Shown: positions 9,255 to 17,973, numbered from the stretch's first letter. The stretch: DNA of 64,000 nucleotides from Desulfurispora thermophila DSM 16022 (GCF_000376385.1 NZ_AQWN01000003.1:236914-300913), one strand, 5' to 3'. Notes: a model not told the origin generated them from the letters alone. A program made the numbers and translations.

Positions 9255-9272
9255 AAAGCCGGTTTAATTTTG
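9243..9272 (+). terminator. Rho-independent terminator after spoIIM unit
   Basis: ACCGGCTTTT pairs with AAAAGCCGGT, followed by TTAATTTTGT. The 5' arm contains the stop codon of the 45-residue ORF. Confidence 0.7.
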
Positions 9273-9330
9273 TATAATAAGTAATATTAAACAGAAAGAA
9301 ATCGCTACAGCCAGGGGAGGTGAAGGCCGG

Positions 9331-9426
9331 ATGACAGAACTCAATCTGTCCCATCCGGCGCCACATGTCGTCAAAGGTGTATTTTGCCAACATGCGTACC
9401 AGCCACAAGAACAGCCTGCTGGATAA
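9331..9426 (+). CDS. Possible 31-aa leader ORF overlapping the DUF362 start
   Basis: ATG 9331 has the best ribosome binding site in the area (GGGGAGGTGAAG, about 8 bases upstream), yet its frame closes at TAA 9424-9426 after 31 residues. The DUF362 protein starts in a different frame at ATG 9365, which has no purine-rich site of its own. Either this is a leader ORF that delivers ribosomes to the overlapping start, or a single-base indel separates the true start from the body of the gene. Confidence 0.3.
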   Translation: MTELNLSHPAPHVVKGVFCQHAYQPQEQPAG

Positions 9427-10474
9427 AGTGGACAAGCTGATCAAACGCTGTGGTATCGATCAAGTCGTGGCCCCCAAAGACTTGGTGGCAATCAAAGTGC
9501 ATTTCGGTGAACAGGGTAACACCGGATACATCCGCCCGCAGTTTATCCGTCGCGTGGTGGACATGGTGCACCGCCGACAGGGCAAGCCCTTTATCACCGA
9601 TGCCAACACGCTGTATGTGGGTTCCCGGGCCAATGCGGTGGACCACCTGGTCACCGCCCTGGAGAACGGCTTTGCCTTCGCCGTGGTCAACGCGCCGTTG
9701 ATTATCGCCGACGGGTTGAACGGCAAGGACTATATCAATGTGCCGGTGAATCTGAAACACTTCTCCGAAGTGAAAATAGGCAGCGCCGTTGTACATGCCG
9801 ACGCCCTGATTGCCGTGAGCCACTTCAAAGGGCACGAAGCCACCGGCTTTGGAGGCACATTGAAAAACCTGGGCATGGGCTGCGGCTGCCGCAGTGGCAA
9901 GCAAATGATGCACTCGGACGTTTTGCCAAAGGTGAGCGAGGAAAAATGCGTCGGCTGCGCCCGCTGCACCCACTGGTGCCCGGGCAACGCCATCACCGTC
10001 CAGGAGACCAAAAAGGCCCGCATTGATGAAAACAAATGCATTGGCTGCGGCGAATGCACGGTCACCTGTCCCGAACAGGCCATTGCCATCAACTGGCGCA
10101 CCCAGCCCGACATCATACAGGAAAAGATTGTGGAATACACGGCCGGTGTGCTGAAAAACAAACAGGGCAAAGCCGGCTTCATCACCTTTGTTACCAGCGT
10201 TTCGCCCGACTGTGACTGCTTTGCCTGGACCGACGCGCCCATTGTGCGGGACATCGGTATCCTGGCCTCGCTGGACCCGGTGGCCCTGGACCAGGCCTGC
10301 GTGGACCTGGTGAACAATGAGCCCGGTTTAAGCAACTCCCGCCTGGCCGGTCATGAGCACGCCCCGGACAAGTTCATGGCCATCCACCCCAATGTGGACT
10401 GGCGCCGCCAGCTGGCCTACGCGGAGGAGATCGGCCTGGGCACCCGGCAGTACGAGCTGATTACCATAGACTGA
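9365..10474 (+). CDS. DUF362 family protein with two 4Fe-4S clusters
   Basis: The protein has 369 residues. It opens with the family's typical start (SSKVYFANMRTSHK) and contains the DUF362 core with HFGEQGNTGYIRP and VSHFKGHEATGFGG. An inserted ferredoxin module lies at about 195-240, with CVGCARCTHWCPG and CIGCGECTVTCPE, each matching CxxCxxCxxxCP for a [4Fe-4S] cluster. A Cys-rich DCDCFAW follows near residue 282. Such proteins are widespread in anaerobes and their reaction is unknown; an electron-transfer or metal-centre role is inferred from the clusters. The start is uncertain (see the 9331 leader ORF). The xerD gene follows after 5 bases. Confidence 0.85.
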   Translation: MSSKVYFANMRTSHKNSLLDKVDKLIKRCGIDQVVAPKDLVAIKVHFGEQGNTGYIRPQFIRRVVDMVHRRQGKPFITDANTLYVGSRANAVDHLVTALENGFAFAVVNAPLIIADGLNGKDYINVPVNLKHFSEVKIGSAVVHADALIAVSHFKGHEATGFGGTLKNLGMGCGCRSGKQMMHSDVLPKVSEEKCVGCARCTHWCPGNAITVQETKKARIDENKCIGCGECTVTCPEQAIAINWRTQPDIIQEKIVEYTAGVLKNKQGKAGFITFVTSVSPDCDCFAWTDAPIVRDIGILASLDPVALDQACVDLVNNEPGLSNSRLAGHEHAPDKFMAIHPNVDWRRQLAYAEEIGLGTRQYELITID

Positions 10475-10479
10475 GTACC

Positions 10480-11391
10480 ATGCTGCCATACCTGGAAGAG
10501 TTCCTCAACTACCTGGCGGTGGAGCGCGGCATGTCCCGCAACACGGTTCTGTCCTACCGCTCCGACCTGCTCAACTACTGGGACTACTGCCAGCAAAAAA
10601 AAAGCCTCGTCCTGTCCAGCGATGACCGACCAGCGCTGCTGGATTACTTGCGCCACTTAAAGAGCAGGGGATGTCAGGCCACAACGCTGGCCCGCCGGCT
10701 GGCAGCCTTAAAGGCCTTTTACCGTTATCTGACCCAGGAAAAGTACATTGCTGCAGATCCCACCCGCAACTTCAGTTCTCCCCGTACCGGCCAGAAACTG
10801 CCTCGTGTGCTGACGGTGGAGCAGGTGGAGATGCTGCTGGCTCAACCGCGCATCAGCCATCCCACCGGATTGCGGGACAAAGCCATGCTGGAACTTATGT
10901 ATGCCACGGGCATGCGTGTTTCCGAAGTGGTCAACCTGGATGTGGAGCACCTGGATCTGGTCCACGGGCTGGTGCGCTGCTATGGCAAAGGCCATAAAGA
11001 GCGTTTGCTGCCACTGGGAAGTGTGGCCGGACGATTCCTGGCCATGTACTTACAACAGGCCCGCACTAAACTTACCAGGCAGAAAGACGGCGGACCGCTT
11101 TTTGTCAACCAGTATGGCCAGCGTCTATCCCGCCAGAGCTTCTGGAAGGCCATTAAAAAATACGCCCTTAAGAGCGGTATTGGGAGCCAAATAACTCCCC
11201 ACACACTCCGGCACAGTTTTGCCACCCACTTGTTACAGGCTGGGGCCGGGTTGCGTTCGGTGCAGGAATTGTTGGGGCATGCCGACATCGCTACCACCCA
11301 GATATATACTCACCTGACCGACGTGCATCTTCAGGAAGTTTACCGGGAAACCCATCCCCGCGCCCGGCGCAAATCTGACCATAGGGAGTGA
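10480..11391 (+). CDS. xerD: Tyrosine recombinase XerD/XerC
   Basis: The protein has 303 residues, the normal length for chromosome-dimer-resolving Xer recombinases. The N-terminal SAM-like core-binding domain (about 1-90) carries [17 protein letters not shown]. The catalytic domain shows Arg in GMRVSE, Lys in [18 protein letters not shown], the LLGHAD histidine and the nucleophile Tyr in TTQIYTH. Xer proteins act at dif sites during chromosome segregation. The ORF overlaps the ribosome binding region of deoB and shares a transcription unit with deoB and the pyrimidine phosphorylase, an order common in Firmicutes. Nothing around it suggests phage or integrative-element origin. XerD rather than XerC is inferred from this context. 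Confidence 0.88.
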   Translation: MLPYLEEFLNYLAVERGMSRNTVLSYRSDLLNYWDYCQQKKSLVLSSDDRPALLDYLRHLKSRGCQATTLARRLAALKAFYRYLTQEKYIAADPTRNFSSPRTGQKLPRVLTVEQVEMLLAQPRISHPTGLRDKAMLELMYATGMRVSEVVNLDVEHLDLVHGLVRCYGKGHKERLLPLGSVAGRFLAMYLQQARTKLTRQKDGGPLFVNQYGQRLSRQSFWKAIKKYALKSGIGSQITPHTLRHSFATHLLQAGAGLRSVQELLGHADIATTQIYTHLTDVHLQEVYRETHPRARRKSDHRE

Positions 11392-11396
11392 CCCGA

Positions 11397-12575
11397 ATGC
11401 CTGTCATTGAACAAGTTGTTATTCTAGTCATGGACAGCGCCGGAGTGGGCGCCCTGCCCGATGCACACCTGTACGGGGACGAAGGAAGCAATACCCTGGG
11501 CAACCTTTCCCGGGCGGTGGGTGGCCTGAGTCTTCCCACCCTGGGCTCGCTGGGCCTGGGCAGTATCATCCCTATTGCCGGCGTACCACCCAGCGCCACC
11601 CCGCTGGCCTGTTACGGCAAAATGGCCGAGCAATCACCCGGCAAGGATACCACTACCGGGCACTGGGAAATAGCCGGCATCAAGCTGGAAAGGCCCTTTC
11701 CCACCTATCCCCACGGCTTTCCGCCCGCAGTCATCCAAGCTCTGACCGAGCGAATCGGTACCCCTGTCCTGGGCAACAAGCCCGCCTCGGGCACCGAGAT
11801 CATTGCCGAACTGGGGGCCGAACACATGCGCACGGGCTATCCAATAGTCTATACCTCGGCGGACAGTGTGCTGCAAATAGCTGCCCACGAAGAAGTAATC
11901 CCGCTGCCCCGGCTCTATGAGATCTGCCAAATTGCCCGTGAAATCATGACGGGTGAACACGCAGTGGGCCGGGTGATCGCCCGTCCCTTTATCGGTCAAC
12001 CGGGCAGCTTCCAGCGCACTCCCAATCGGCATGATTATTCTCTCAAGCCGCCGCGTCCCCACCTGCTGCATCTGCTGCAGGAAGCGGGGCTGGCTGTGCA
12101 GGCGGTGGGCAAGATCAACGATATTTTTGCCGGTGACGGCATCACCGCCAGTTTCCCCACCAAAAGCAACGCCGAGGGCATGGAAAAAACCCTGGCCTGT
12201 GTGCAGCAACACCGGCCCGGTCTGGTGTTTACCAATCTGGTGGAATTTGACATGCTGTACGGTCACCGCAACGACCCGCAGGGCTACGCCCGGGCGCTGC
12301 AGGAACTGGACGACTTTTTGCCCCGCCTGCTGGGTGCGCTAACAGAAAAGGACCTGCTGATCATCACCGCCGACCACGGCTGCGACCCTACCACCACCAG
12401 CACGGATCACAGCCGGGAGTATGTACCGCTGCTGGTTTACGGGCCGGCGCTCCGGCAGGGGATCGACCTGGGCACACGGCAAACCTTTGCCGATATAGCC
12501 GCCACGGTGGGTGAGATCTTCCAGATCGCTTTGCCAAACGGTATCAGCTTTGCCGCCCCAATAGGGGCAGTGTAA
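11397..12575 (+). CDS. deoB: Phosphopentomutase
   Basis: The protein has 392 residues and interconverts ribose/deoxyribose 1-phosphate and 5-phosphate, feeding nucleoside sugars into the pentose pool. Alkaline-phosphatase-superfamily features are visible: metal-binding [12 protein letters not shown] near the N-terminus, the DTTTGHWE motif with the activated Thr, and ADHGCDP near the C-terminus. ATG 11397 is preferred because GGGAG lies 8 bases upstream; GTG 11388 overlaps that site. The next gene encodes the nucleoside phosphorylase that produces its substrate, and only 14 bases separate them. Confidence 0.95.
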   Translation: MPVIEQVVILVMDSAGVGALPDAHLYGDEGSNTLGNLSRAVGGLSLPTLGSLGLGSIIPIAGVPPSATPLACYGKMAEQSPGKDTTTGHWEIAGIKLERPFPTYPHGFPPAVIQALTERIGTPVLGNKPASGTEIIAELGAEHMRTGYPIVYTSADSVLQIAAHEEVIPLPRLYEICQIAREIMTGEHAVGRVIARPFIGQPGSFQRTPNRHDYSLKPPRPHLLHLLQEAGLAVQAVGKINDIFAGDGITASFPTKSNAEGMEKTLACVQQHRPGLVFTNLVEFDMLYGHRNDPQGYARALQELDDFLPRLLGALTEKDLLIITADHGCDPTTTSTDHSREYVPLLVYGPALRQGIDLGTRQTFADIAATVGEIFQIALPNGISFAAPIGAV

Positions 12576-12589
12576 AGGAAGTGATAAAA

Positions 12590-13900
12590 GTGCGCATGGT
12601 GGATTTGATTGTGCACAAGCGGGAAGGAAATGAACACACCGCGGCGGAAATTGAAGAAATTGTGCACGGTTTCACTACCGGTACCATTCCCGACTACCAG
12701 ATGTCCGCCTGGCTGATGGCCGTCTGCTGGCGGGGGTTGAGCCGGGCTGAAACCGGCGCCCTGACGCGGGCCATGCTCCAGTCAGGAGAACAGATTGATT
12801 TGAGCATCATACCCGGCCGCAAAGCCGACAAGCACAGCACGGGCGGGGTGGGCGACAAAACCACCCTGGTCCTGATCCCGCTGGTGGCCGCGGCCGGTGT
12901 GCCGGTGGCCAAAATGTCCGGCCGGGGGCTGGGTCATACCGGTGGTACTGTGGACAAGTTGAGCGCCATTCCCGGCTTCCAAACAGACCTACCAGTAGAA
13001 AGGTTTTACCAGCAGGTGGAACAAGTGGGTGCGGCAGTGGCAGCCCAGACCGGCAACCTGGTGCCGGCCGACAAAAAAATGTACGCCCTGCGCGACGTGA
13101 CCGGCACGGTGGAAAGCATTCCCCTCATCGCGGCCAGCGTGATGTCCAAAAAGCTGGCAGCGGGGGCCGATGTGATTGTCCTGGACGTGAAAGTGGGCCG
13201 GGGAGCCTTTATGAAGGATCGGGAATCCGCCCGGCAACTGGCCGGCCTGATGGTGCAGATTGGCCAGGACATGGGCAGGACAACGGTGGCCTACCTGACC
13301 GCCATGCAGGAGCCCCTGGGCTATGCCGTGGGCAATGCCCTGGAGGTGGAAGAAGCCATATCCACCCTGCAGGGGCAGGGCCCGGGCGACCTGCGGGAAC
13401 TCTGCCTGATATTGGGTGCGGAAATGCTTTACCAGGTGGGCAAAGCGGAAAGCATTGGACAGGCCAGGCAGTTGCTGCAAAGCCTGCTGGACAGTGGCAG
13501 GGCGCTGGACAAATTGCAGGAGATCATCATAGCCCAGGGAGGTAACCCGCAGGTGCTGGAAAACGTCGCCCTGCTACCCCGGGCGGCAGGGCAGCACACA
13601 TACACTGCCCCCCGCTCCGGCTGGCTGGACATCGACGCCCTGCTGGTGGGCCAGGCGGCCATGCTGCTGGGTGCCGGTCGGGCTACCAAGGATGATCAAA
13701 TTGACCTGGCCGCCGGAATTAAACTGCTGGCCAAAACAGGTACCCCGGTAGAAGCCGGCCAGCCGCTGGCTGTTTTGCATCACAACGACCTGACCCGGCT
13801 GGCCAGTGCCCTGCCTGTGCTGGAGCAGGGAATAAAAATACTTGACCGCCCCCTTAAGCCGGAACCTCTTATCATTGACCGCATCACCGGTGGGGAATAA
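12590..13900 (+). CDS. pdp: Pyrimidine-nucleoside (thymidine) phosphorylase
   Basis: The protein has about 436 residues and cleaves uridine, deoxyuridine or thymidine with phosphate. The phosphate-binding motif KHSTGGVGDKT is at about 81-91 and SGRGLGHTGGTVDKL follows, both diagnostic of the NP-III family. GTG 12590 is chosen because AAGGAAGTGA is well spaced; GTG 12581 and ATG 12596 are alternatives. Its product is used by DeoB just upstream. Whether it is Pdp (broad) or DeoA (thymidine only) cannot be settled by eye; Pdp is usual for Firmicutes. Confidence 0.93.
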   Translation: MRMVDLIVHKREGNEHTAAEIEEIVHGFTTGTIPDYQMSAWLMAVCWRGLSRAETGALTRAMLQSGEQIDLSIIPGRKADKHSTGGVGDKTTLVLIPLVAAAGVPVAKMSGRGLGHTGGTVDKLSAIPGFQTDLPVERFYQQVEQVGAAVAAQTGNLVPADKKMYALRDVTGTVESIPLIAASVMSKKLAAGADVIVLDVKVGRGAFMKDRESARQLAGLMVQIGQDMGRTTVAYLTAMQEPLGYAVGNALEVEEAISTLQGQGPGDLRELCLILGAEMLYQVGKAESIGQARQLLQSLLDSGRALDKLQEIIIAQGGNPQVLENVALLPRAAGQHTYTAPRSGWLDIDALLVGQAAMLLGAGRATKDDQIDLAAGIKLLAKTGTPVEAGQPLAVLHHNDLTRLASALPVLEQGIKILDRPLKPEPLIIDRITGGE

Positions 13901-13921
13901 AATATGACTCTTTGAAGTGGG

Positions 13922-13953
13922 GAAGCCCCATTGCTGGCCGGCAATGGGGCTTC
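13922..13953. terminator. Strong hairpin between convergent genes
   Basis: A perfect 13-bp stem (GAAGCCCCATTGC with GCAATGGGGCTTC) with a 6-base loop. It lies between the end of the phosphorylase gene and the end of a reverse-strand small ORF, so it is placed to act on both strands. There is no T-run on either side, so intrinsic termination would be weak. Confidence 0.5.
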
Positions 13954-13984
13954 GCCTTTGCGGAGGGCAGGTGAGGGCTTTAGT

Positions 13985-14095
13985 TTATGAGCAGCAGCAA
14001 GCAATACAAATAATCAGGATCAAGAGCAGGAAGAAGAAAAACAAGCCGATGATCCACCACCAGTTGGACCAGGGAGTACAATTGAAGTCAGCCAT
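13985..14095 (-). CDS. 36-aa membrane peptide with WWW and CCC clusters
   Basis: On the reverse strand, ATG (complement of 14093-14095) to TAA (13985-13987) encodes 36 residues. It starts with a short polar head containing a Cys and SNWWWIIG, continues as an unbroken hydrophobic segment of Phe, Leu and Ile, and ends with ICIACCCS. A perfect AAAGGAGG sits 7 bases upstream of the ATG. This is the only reverse-strand gene between 1 and 25000. The combination of a perfect ribosome binding site and a clean transmembrane pattern argues for a translated small membrane protein. I do not recognise the family; it resembles the many tiny sporulation-associated hydrophobic peptides only in general style. 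Confidence 0.6.
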   Translation of the reverse strand: MADFNCTPWSNWWWIIGLFFFFLLLILIICIACCCS

Positions 14096-14196
14096 GTCTA
14101 TGCCTCCTTTGCACGAGGTAGTATTTTTACTATATGGTATGATGAGGCAATAAATCGTGTTACAGCCATTATTAACATTAAATAGCAGTACGGGAA

Positions 14197-14227
14197 GGTA
14201 TATCTTTTTTCACCGCTTACAATACTA
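14197..14227 (+). promoter_or_regulatory. Possible sigma-F/sigma-G promoter for dacF
   Basis: GGTATA, an 18-base spacer, then AATACTA, which resembles the forespore consensus (-10 CATACTA). In Bacillus, dacF is transcribed in the forespore. The match is partial, so this is a candidate only. Confidence 0.35.
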
Positions 14228-14265
14228 TACCCGAACAATAAGCGCAAAGGAGGACGCAGAACAAC

Positions 14266-15429
14266 GTGCTGAGAAAATGGCTGACCTTATCAGCTCTGAT
14301 AATCATGCTGCTGGTCGGGGCAAGCGCCGGGCATGCAAAGCCGGGTCCACCCCGTGCGGTGGCAAATCTCGAAACATCTGCCATTAGTGCCGTGTTGATG
14401 GAAGCGCATAGCGGGCAAATACTCTACGCTAAAAACCCGGAGCAACGCATGCCCATGGCCAGTGTGACCAAGTTGATGACTCTGCTACTGGCTGTGGAAG
14501 CAGTGGAAAATGGCCAGGTCAAACTGGGCGACCAGGTGGTGGCCAGCGAGCACGCTTGTTCAATGGGAGGATCCCAGATCTATCTGGAACCGGGTGAAAA
14601 ATTCACATTGCAGGAAATGCTCATTGCAGTTGCCGTGGGTTCGGCCAACGATGCCAGCGTGGCCGTAGCCGAGCATATTGCCGGCAGTGAGGAAGCCTTT
14701 GTCCAGCTCATGAACGAACGGGCTGCACAGCTGGGTTTAAAAAACACCCACTTTAGCAATCCCACCGGTTTACCCGCTCCCGACCATTACACCAGCGCGG
14801 CGGACCTGGCCACCATCCTGCGCCATTGTCTGGAGCATGATCTATTTATAAAAATATCCAGTATATACGAGTATGACCTGCGCGGTGGCGAGTTCAAGCT
14901 CTGGAACACAAATAAATTGCTCAAATGGTACCGGGGGGTGGACGCCGGCAAAACTGGTTGGACCACGGAAGCCAAGTATTGCCTGGCCTCATCATGCCTG
15001 CGCGATAACCTGCGCCTGATCGCCGTGGTGCTTGGTTGTCCCGAACCCAAGAGCCACTTCCGGGAATCCATCAAACTATTTAATTATGGCTTTGCCAATT
15101 ACAAAGCCCTGCCCCTGCTGGCGGCAGGCAGCACTGTAAGAGAATTACCTGTACAGCGGGGTGCCCGGGATAGTGTAGCTGTAACCAGCTTTAAGCCCAT
15201 TGCTTTGGTGCTGCCCAAAACCGAAAAAGAAACCGCTTACCAGAAAGAATGGCGACTACCCGCTTATGTGACCGCCCCGGTCACAAAGGGGCAAAAAGTA
15301 GGCGAGCTGGTCATAACCAGAGAGGGCAAAGAAATGGCTCGCTATCCTCTGTTGGCTGCGCAAGATGTTCCGCCCGCCAGTCTGCCTGATATGCTCAGGA
15401 AAGCATATCAAAAGATGCTGGGCGAATAA
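14266..15429 (+). CDS. dacF: D-alanyl-D-alanine carboxypeptidase (DacF-type)
   Basis: The protein has 387 residues. It starts with a signal peptide (LRKWLTLSALIIMLLVGASAGHA), continues with a serine penicillin-binding-protein domain having SVTK (nucleophile Ser), SAN and KTG motifs in order, and ends with a PBP5-type C-terminal domain and an amphipathic tail (LPDMLRKAYQKML). It removes the terminal D-Ala from peptidoglycan stem peptides outside the membrane and trims crosslinking. The position directly before spoIIAA-spoIIAB-sigF matches Bacillus dacF, supporting a role in forespore cortex or germ-cell wall. The start is GTG 14266 with AAAGGAGG upstream. Confidence 0.93.
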   Translation: MLRKWLTLSALIIMLLVGASAGHAKPGPPRAVANLETSAISAVLMEAHSGQILYAKNPEQRMPMASVTKLMTLLLAVEAVENGQVKLGDQVVASEHACSMGGSQIYLEPGEKFTLQEMLIAVAVGSANDASVAVAEHIAGSEEAFVQLMNERAAQLGLKNTHFSNPTGLPAPDHYTSAADLATILRHCLEHDLFIKISSIYEYDLRGGEFKLWNTNKLLKWYRGVDAGKTGWTTEAKYCLASSCLRDNLRLIAVVLGCPEPKSHFRESIKLFNYGFANYKALPLLAAGSTVRELPVQRGARDSVAVTSFKPIALVLPKTEKETAYQKEWRLPAYVTAPVTKGQKVGELVITREGKEMARYPLLAAQDVPPASLPDMLRKAYQKMLGE

Positions 15430-15454
15430 GACCAAATCCCTGTTTGTTATGATT

Positions 15455-15487
15455 ACCGTCAACAAAAAGTTGGCGGTTTTTTTTGTA
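15455..15487 (+). terminator. Rho-independent terminator after dacF
   Basis: ACCGTCAAC pairs with GTTGGCGGT (one T-G pair), loop AAAAA, followed by eight T. It separates dacF from the spoIIA operon, which must therefore have its own promoter in the AT-rich stretch 15488-15560. Confidence 0.85.
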
Positions 15488-15571
15488 CAATTCATAATGG
15501 TACAATTTGATTTGATATACAAATTATGGTAATATACTTAATATATAACTGAATTGAGGAGGTTGTAACCC

Positions 15572-15937
15572 TTGGACATAAACATGGAATACTATCAGCA
15601 CATTCTGATCGTGCGGCCGGCCGGGGAACTGGATCTGGCCGTGGCCGACCAGTGGCGCAATTTGCTGGATGACGCGCTGCGCCGGCATGGGGCGAAAAAC
15701 TTAATCATCAATTTCAGCAAAGTGACCTTCATCGACAGCTCATGCCTGGGAGTAATCCTGGGGCGTTATAAAAAACTGGCTGCCAGCGGGGGACAGATAT
15801 TGTTGGCCGGTATACCCGCGTCCATCCGCAGTACTCTGGAGTTGTCCGGACTGTTGCGACTGATGAAGGAATTTCCCCATGAAAGTGAAGCTATATTCTA
15901 CTTTGAACTGGGGGGAACATTAAGTGCAACCAATTAA
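15572..15937 (+). CDS. spoIIAA: Anti-sigma F factor antagonist
   Basis: A 121-residue STAS-domain protein. SpoIIAA in its unphosphorylated form binds SpoIIAB and frees sigma F in the forespore. The phosphorylatable serine is in FIDSSCLGVILGRYK (around residue 58), the core motif of this family. The TTG start is preceded by GAGGAGG; an in-frame ATG five codons in is the alternative. It overlaps spoIIAB by 14 bases, consistent with coupled translation and fixed stoichiometry. Confidence 0.95.
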   Translation: MDINMEYYQHILIVRPAGELDLAVADQWRNLLDDALRRHGAKNLIINFSKVTFIDSSCLGVILGRYKKLAASGGQILLAGIPASIRSTLELSGLLRLMKEFPHESEAIFYFELGGTLSATN

Positions 15938-16370
15938 TAAAATGAGTATGGAATTTTCCAGTCAACCGGCCAATGTAGCTTTTGCCCGCGTGGCGGTAGC
16001 GGCCTTTGCCTCCCAGCTGGATTTCACCCTGGCCGAATTGGATGAGTTAAAAGTAGCGGTATCCGAAGCGGTTGCCAATGCCATTGTCCATGGATACGCC
16101 GGCTCGCAGCTGGGCACAGTGCGCATAGAAACAGAACTGTATTATGACCGCATTGTGGTTATGATTGAAGATCATGGTTGCGGGATTGCCGATATCAAAA
16201 AGGCTTTGCAACCAGCTTACACTACTGATCCAGAGCGCATGGGTCTGGGCTTTACATTCATGCAATCTTTCGCCGATAGCTTGAAGGTGAACAGCAAGCC
16301 GGGGCAGGGTACCAGGATTGTGATGAGCAAAAGACTGTCCCGGGCCATACCGGCCATAGCCGGGCACTAA
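15924..16370 (+). CDS. spoIIAB: Anti-sigma F factor / SpoIIAA kinase
   Basis: A 148-residue GHKL-family protein that binds sigma F and phosphorylates SpoIIAA. The ATP-binding motifs are visible: AVSEAVANAIVHGY (N box), EDHGCGI (G1 box) and MGLGFTFM (G2 region). The GTG start inside the end of spoIIAA has GGGGGGAA upstream. The gene is followed by sigF after 15 bases. Confidence 0.95.
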   Translation: MQPINKMSMEFSSQPANVAFARVAVAAFASQLDFTLAELDELKVAVSEAVANAIVHGYAGSQLGTVRIETELYYDRIVVMIEDHGCGIADIKKALQPAYTTDPERMGLGFTFMQSFADSLKVNSKPGQGTRIVMSKRLSRAIPAIAGH

Positions 16371-16385
16371 AGGTGGGGCGAGGAT

Positions 16386-17174
16386 ATGAGCAGGTTGGCC
16401 AATATGCACCTGCCCCGCTTTCCCCTCTTGAAAGATGCCGAAATTAAAGAGCTGTTAAAGAAAGCTCGCCAGGGGGACGCCAGGGCACGGGAAAAATTAA
16501 TCAATTGCAACTTAAAGCTGGTTTTCAACCTGGTACGCCGCTTTCAAAACAGGGGCTATGAACTGGAAGACCTGTTTCAAATTGGTTGTATCGGCTTGAT
16601 GAAGGCCATTGACAAGTTTGACTTGAATTACGATGTCAAATTTTCCACCTACGCCGTGCCCATGATTGTCGGGGAGATCCGCCGCTTTTTAAGGGACGAT
16701 AATCCGGTAAAGGTAAGTCGCTCCCTGAAAGAACTGGCCTACAAAATTCAACAGACCAAGGAAATGCTTACCGGACGCCTGGGTCGGGAACCATCCGTCA
16801 GTGAAGTGGCGGAAAACCTGGGTATTTCACGGGAGGATGTCATCCTGGCTCTGGAAGCAGCTCAATCTCCTTCTTCGATTTACGAAACACTACACCAGGA
16901 CGACGGCGATCCCATTTACCTGCTGGATCAGCTGGAGTACAGCGAACAGGGGGACATGCAGTGGCTGGACAGGCTGGCTGTTAAGGAAATTATCAACACT
17001 CTGCCCGAGCGCGACAGAAACATCCTGCTCTGGCGCTTTTATGAGGACCGCACCCAGGCGGATATCGCCAGCCGGTTGGGACTTTCCCAGGTGCAGGTAT
17101 CGCGGTTAGAACGTCAGGCCCTGAAAAAGTTGCGCGAGATACTCTCCGAACCGGCCAGCTGCATGCATAATTAG
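16386..17174 (+). CDS. sigF: RNA polymerase sporulation sigma factor F
   Basis: The protein has 262 residues. It has sigma-70 region 2 (NLKLVFNLVRRF, YELEDLFQIGCIGLMKAID with the -10 contacting helix), region 3 (GREPSVSEVAENLGIS) and region 4 with the helix-turn-helix TQADIASRLGLSQVQVSRLE. It is the first compartment-specific sigma factor, active in the forespore. Identity as sigma F rather than G rests on the spoIIAA-spoIIAB-sigF order. Several forespore genes in this window (dacF, spoVA) are likely direct or indirect targets. Confidence 0.95.
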   Translation: MSRLANMHLPRFPLLKDAEIKELLKKARQGDARAREKLINCNLKLVFNLVRRFQNRGYELEDLFQIGCIGLMKAIDKFDLNYDVKFSTYAVPMIVGEIRRFLRDDNPVKVSRSLKELAYKIQQTKEMLTGRLGREPSVSEVAENLGISREDVILALEAAQSPSSIYETLHQDDGDPIYLLDQLEYSEQGDMQWLDRLAVKEIINTLPERDRNILLWRFYEDRTQADIASRLGLSQVQVSRLERQALKKLREILSEPASCMHN

Positions 17175-17230
17175 CAGGCAGACGTAAAAAATAATTATGG
17201 TTAGAAATTATACAATCGGGAGGCGAAATT

Positions 17231-17425
17231 ATGCACATCAAAGTATCCGAAATGGTGGGAGAATCTACCATTGGCTGGAAGGATGCCGTACAGTCGGCCA
17301 TCAGCGATGCGTCCAGTTCCATGAGCGATATTGTAGGCGTGGAAGTAGTTAATTTTACCGCTCACGTGGAAAACGGGCGAGTGGTAAAGTACAAAGCCAA
17401 TTTAAAAATTGCGCACAAATCTTAA
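17231..17425 (+). CDS. Dodecin family flavin-binding protein
   Basis: A 64-residue protein matching the dodecin fold: a strand MHIKVSEMVGES, the helix with GWKDAVQSAISDAS, then two strands (VGVEVVNFTAHVENGRV, YKANLKIAHKS). Dodecins form hollow dodecamers that store or buffer FMN/riboflavin or CoA. The start is ATG with GGGAGG upstream. It lies between sigF and the spoVA genes, followed by its own strong hairpin. The conserved Trp that stacks flavins in archaeal dodecin may correspond to the one in IGWKD. Confidence 0.85.
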   Translation: MHIKVSEMVGESTIGWKDAVQSAISDASSSMSDIVGVEVVNFTAHVENGRVVKYKANLKIAHKS

Positions 17426-17429
17426 AACC

Positions 17430-17460
17430 GGGGGCGCTGTGCTGACAGCGCCCCCTTAGT
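17430..17460 (+). terminator. Hairpin after dodecin gene
   Basis: An 11-bp GC-rich stem (GGGGGCGCTGT with ACAGCGCCCCC) with a GCTG loop. The T-run is short (TTAGT), so termination may be incomplete. Confidence 0.6.
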
Positions 17461-17517
17461 ATAAGTAAGACCTGCGGGGACAAAATATTAAAATGTAGCG
17501 AAAGGAAAGAGGACAAA

Positions 17518-17973
17518 GTGCCCATACTCAAATTGAGCCCTAAACAGTATGCCGACATGGTCAATGCGGTCAAACCCAGCCCGGCAATCTGGCGCAATAT
17601 ACTGGCCGCCTTTTTTGTGGGGGGGACTATTTGCACCATTGGGCAGGGGCTGTTCTTGTTCTATCAAAGTCTGGGGGCCAGTAAAAGCGATGCCGGTACA
17701 CTGGCTTCCCTGACGCTGGTTTTTCTCTCCGCCCTGCTGACCGGTCTGGGGGTTTATGATGAGATTGGTCGTTTCGGCGGTGCCGGAGCTGTTGTGCCCA
17801 TAACCGGTTTTGCCAATGCCATGGTAGCGCCGGCAATTGAATTCCGGGCCGAGGGCCTGGTTCTGGGCGTAGGAGCCAGACTGTTTACAGTGGCCGGGCC
17901 GGTACTGGTCTACGGCATTGTCAGCGCCTGGCTGGTGGGATTGATTTACCTGATCGGGCAGCAATTGAGGTGA
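17518..17973 (+). CDS. spoVAC: Stage V sporulation protein AC
   Basis: A 151-residue integral membrane protein with four or five hydrophobic segments and the family motifs GGTICTIGQG, GVYDEIGRFGGAGAVVPITGFANAM. SpoVAC is a mechanosensitive-like channel of the spore inner membrane that carries dipicolinic acid in during sporulation and out during germination. GTG start preceded by GAAAGGAAAGAGG. It is followed by spoVAD after 4 bases. Confidence 0.95.
   Translation: MPILKLSPKQYADMVNAVKPSPAIWRNILAAFFVGGTICTIGQGLFLFYQSLGASKSDAGTLASLTLVFLSALLTGLGVYDEIGRFGGAGAVVPITGFANAMVAPAIEFRAEGLVLGVGARLFTVAGPVLVYGIVSAWLVGLIYLIGQQLR

Noticed and set aside
10480..11391. Tyrosine recombinase as a sign of a prophage or integrative element
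   Set aside because: Length, motifs and the conserved xerD-deoB-phosphorylase order fit housekeeping Xer. No attachment-site repeats, phage genes or tRNA are nearby.
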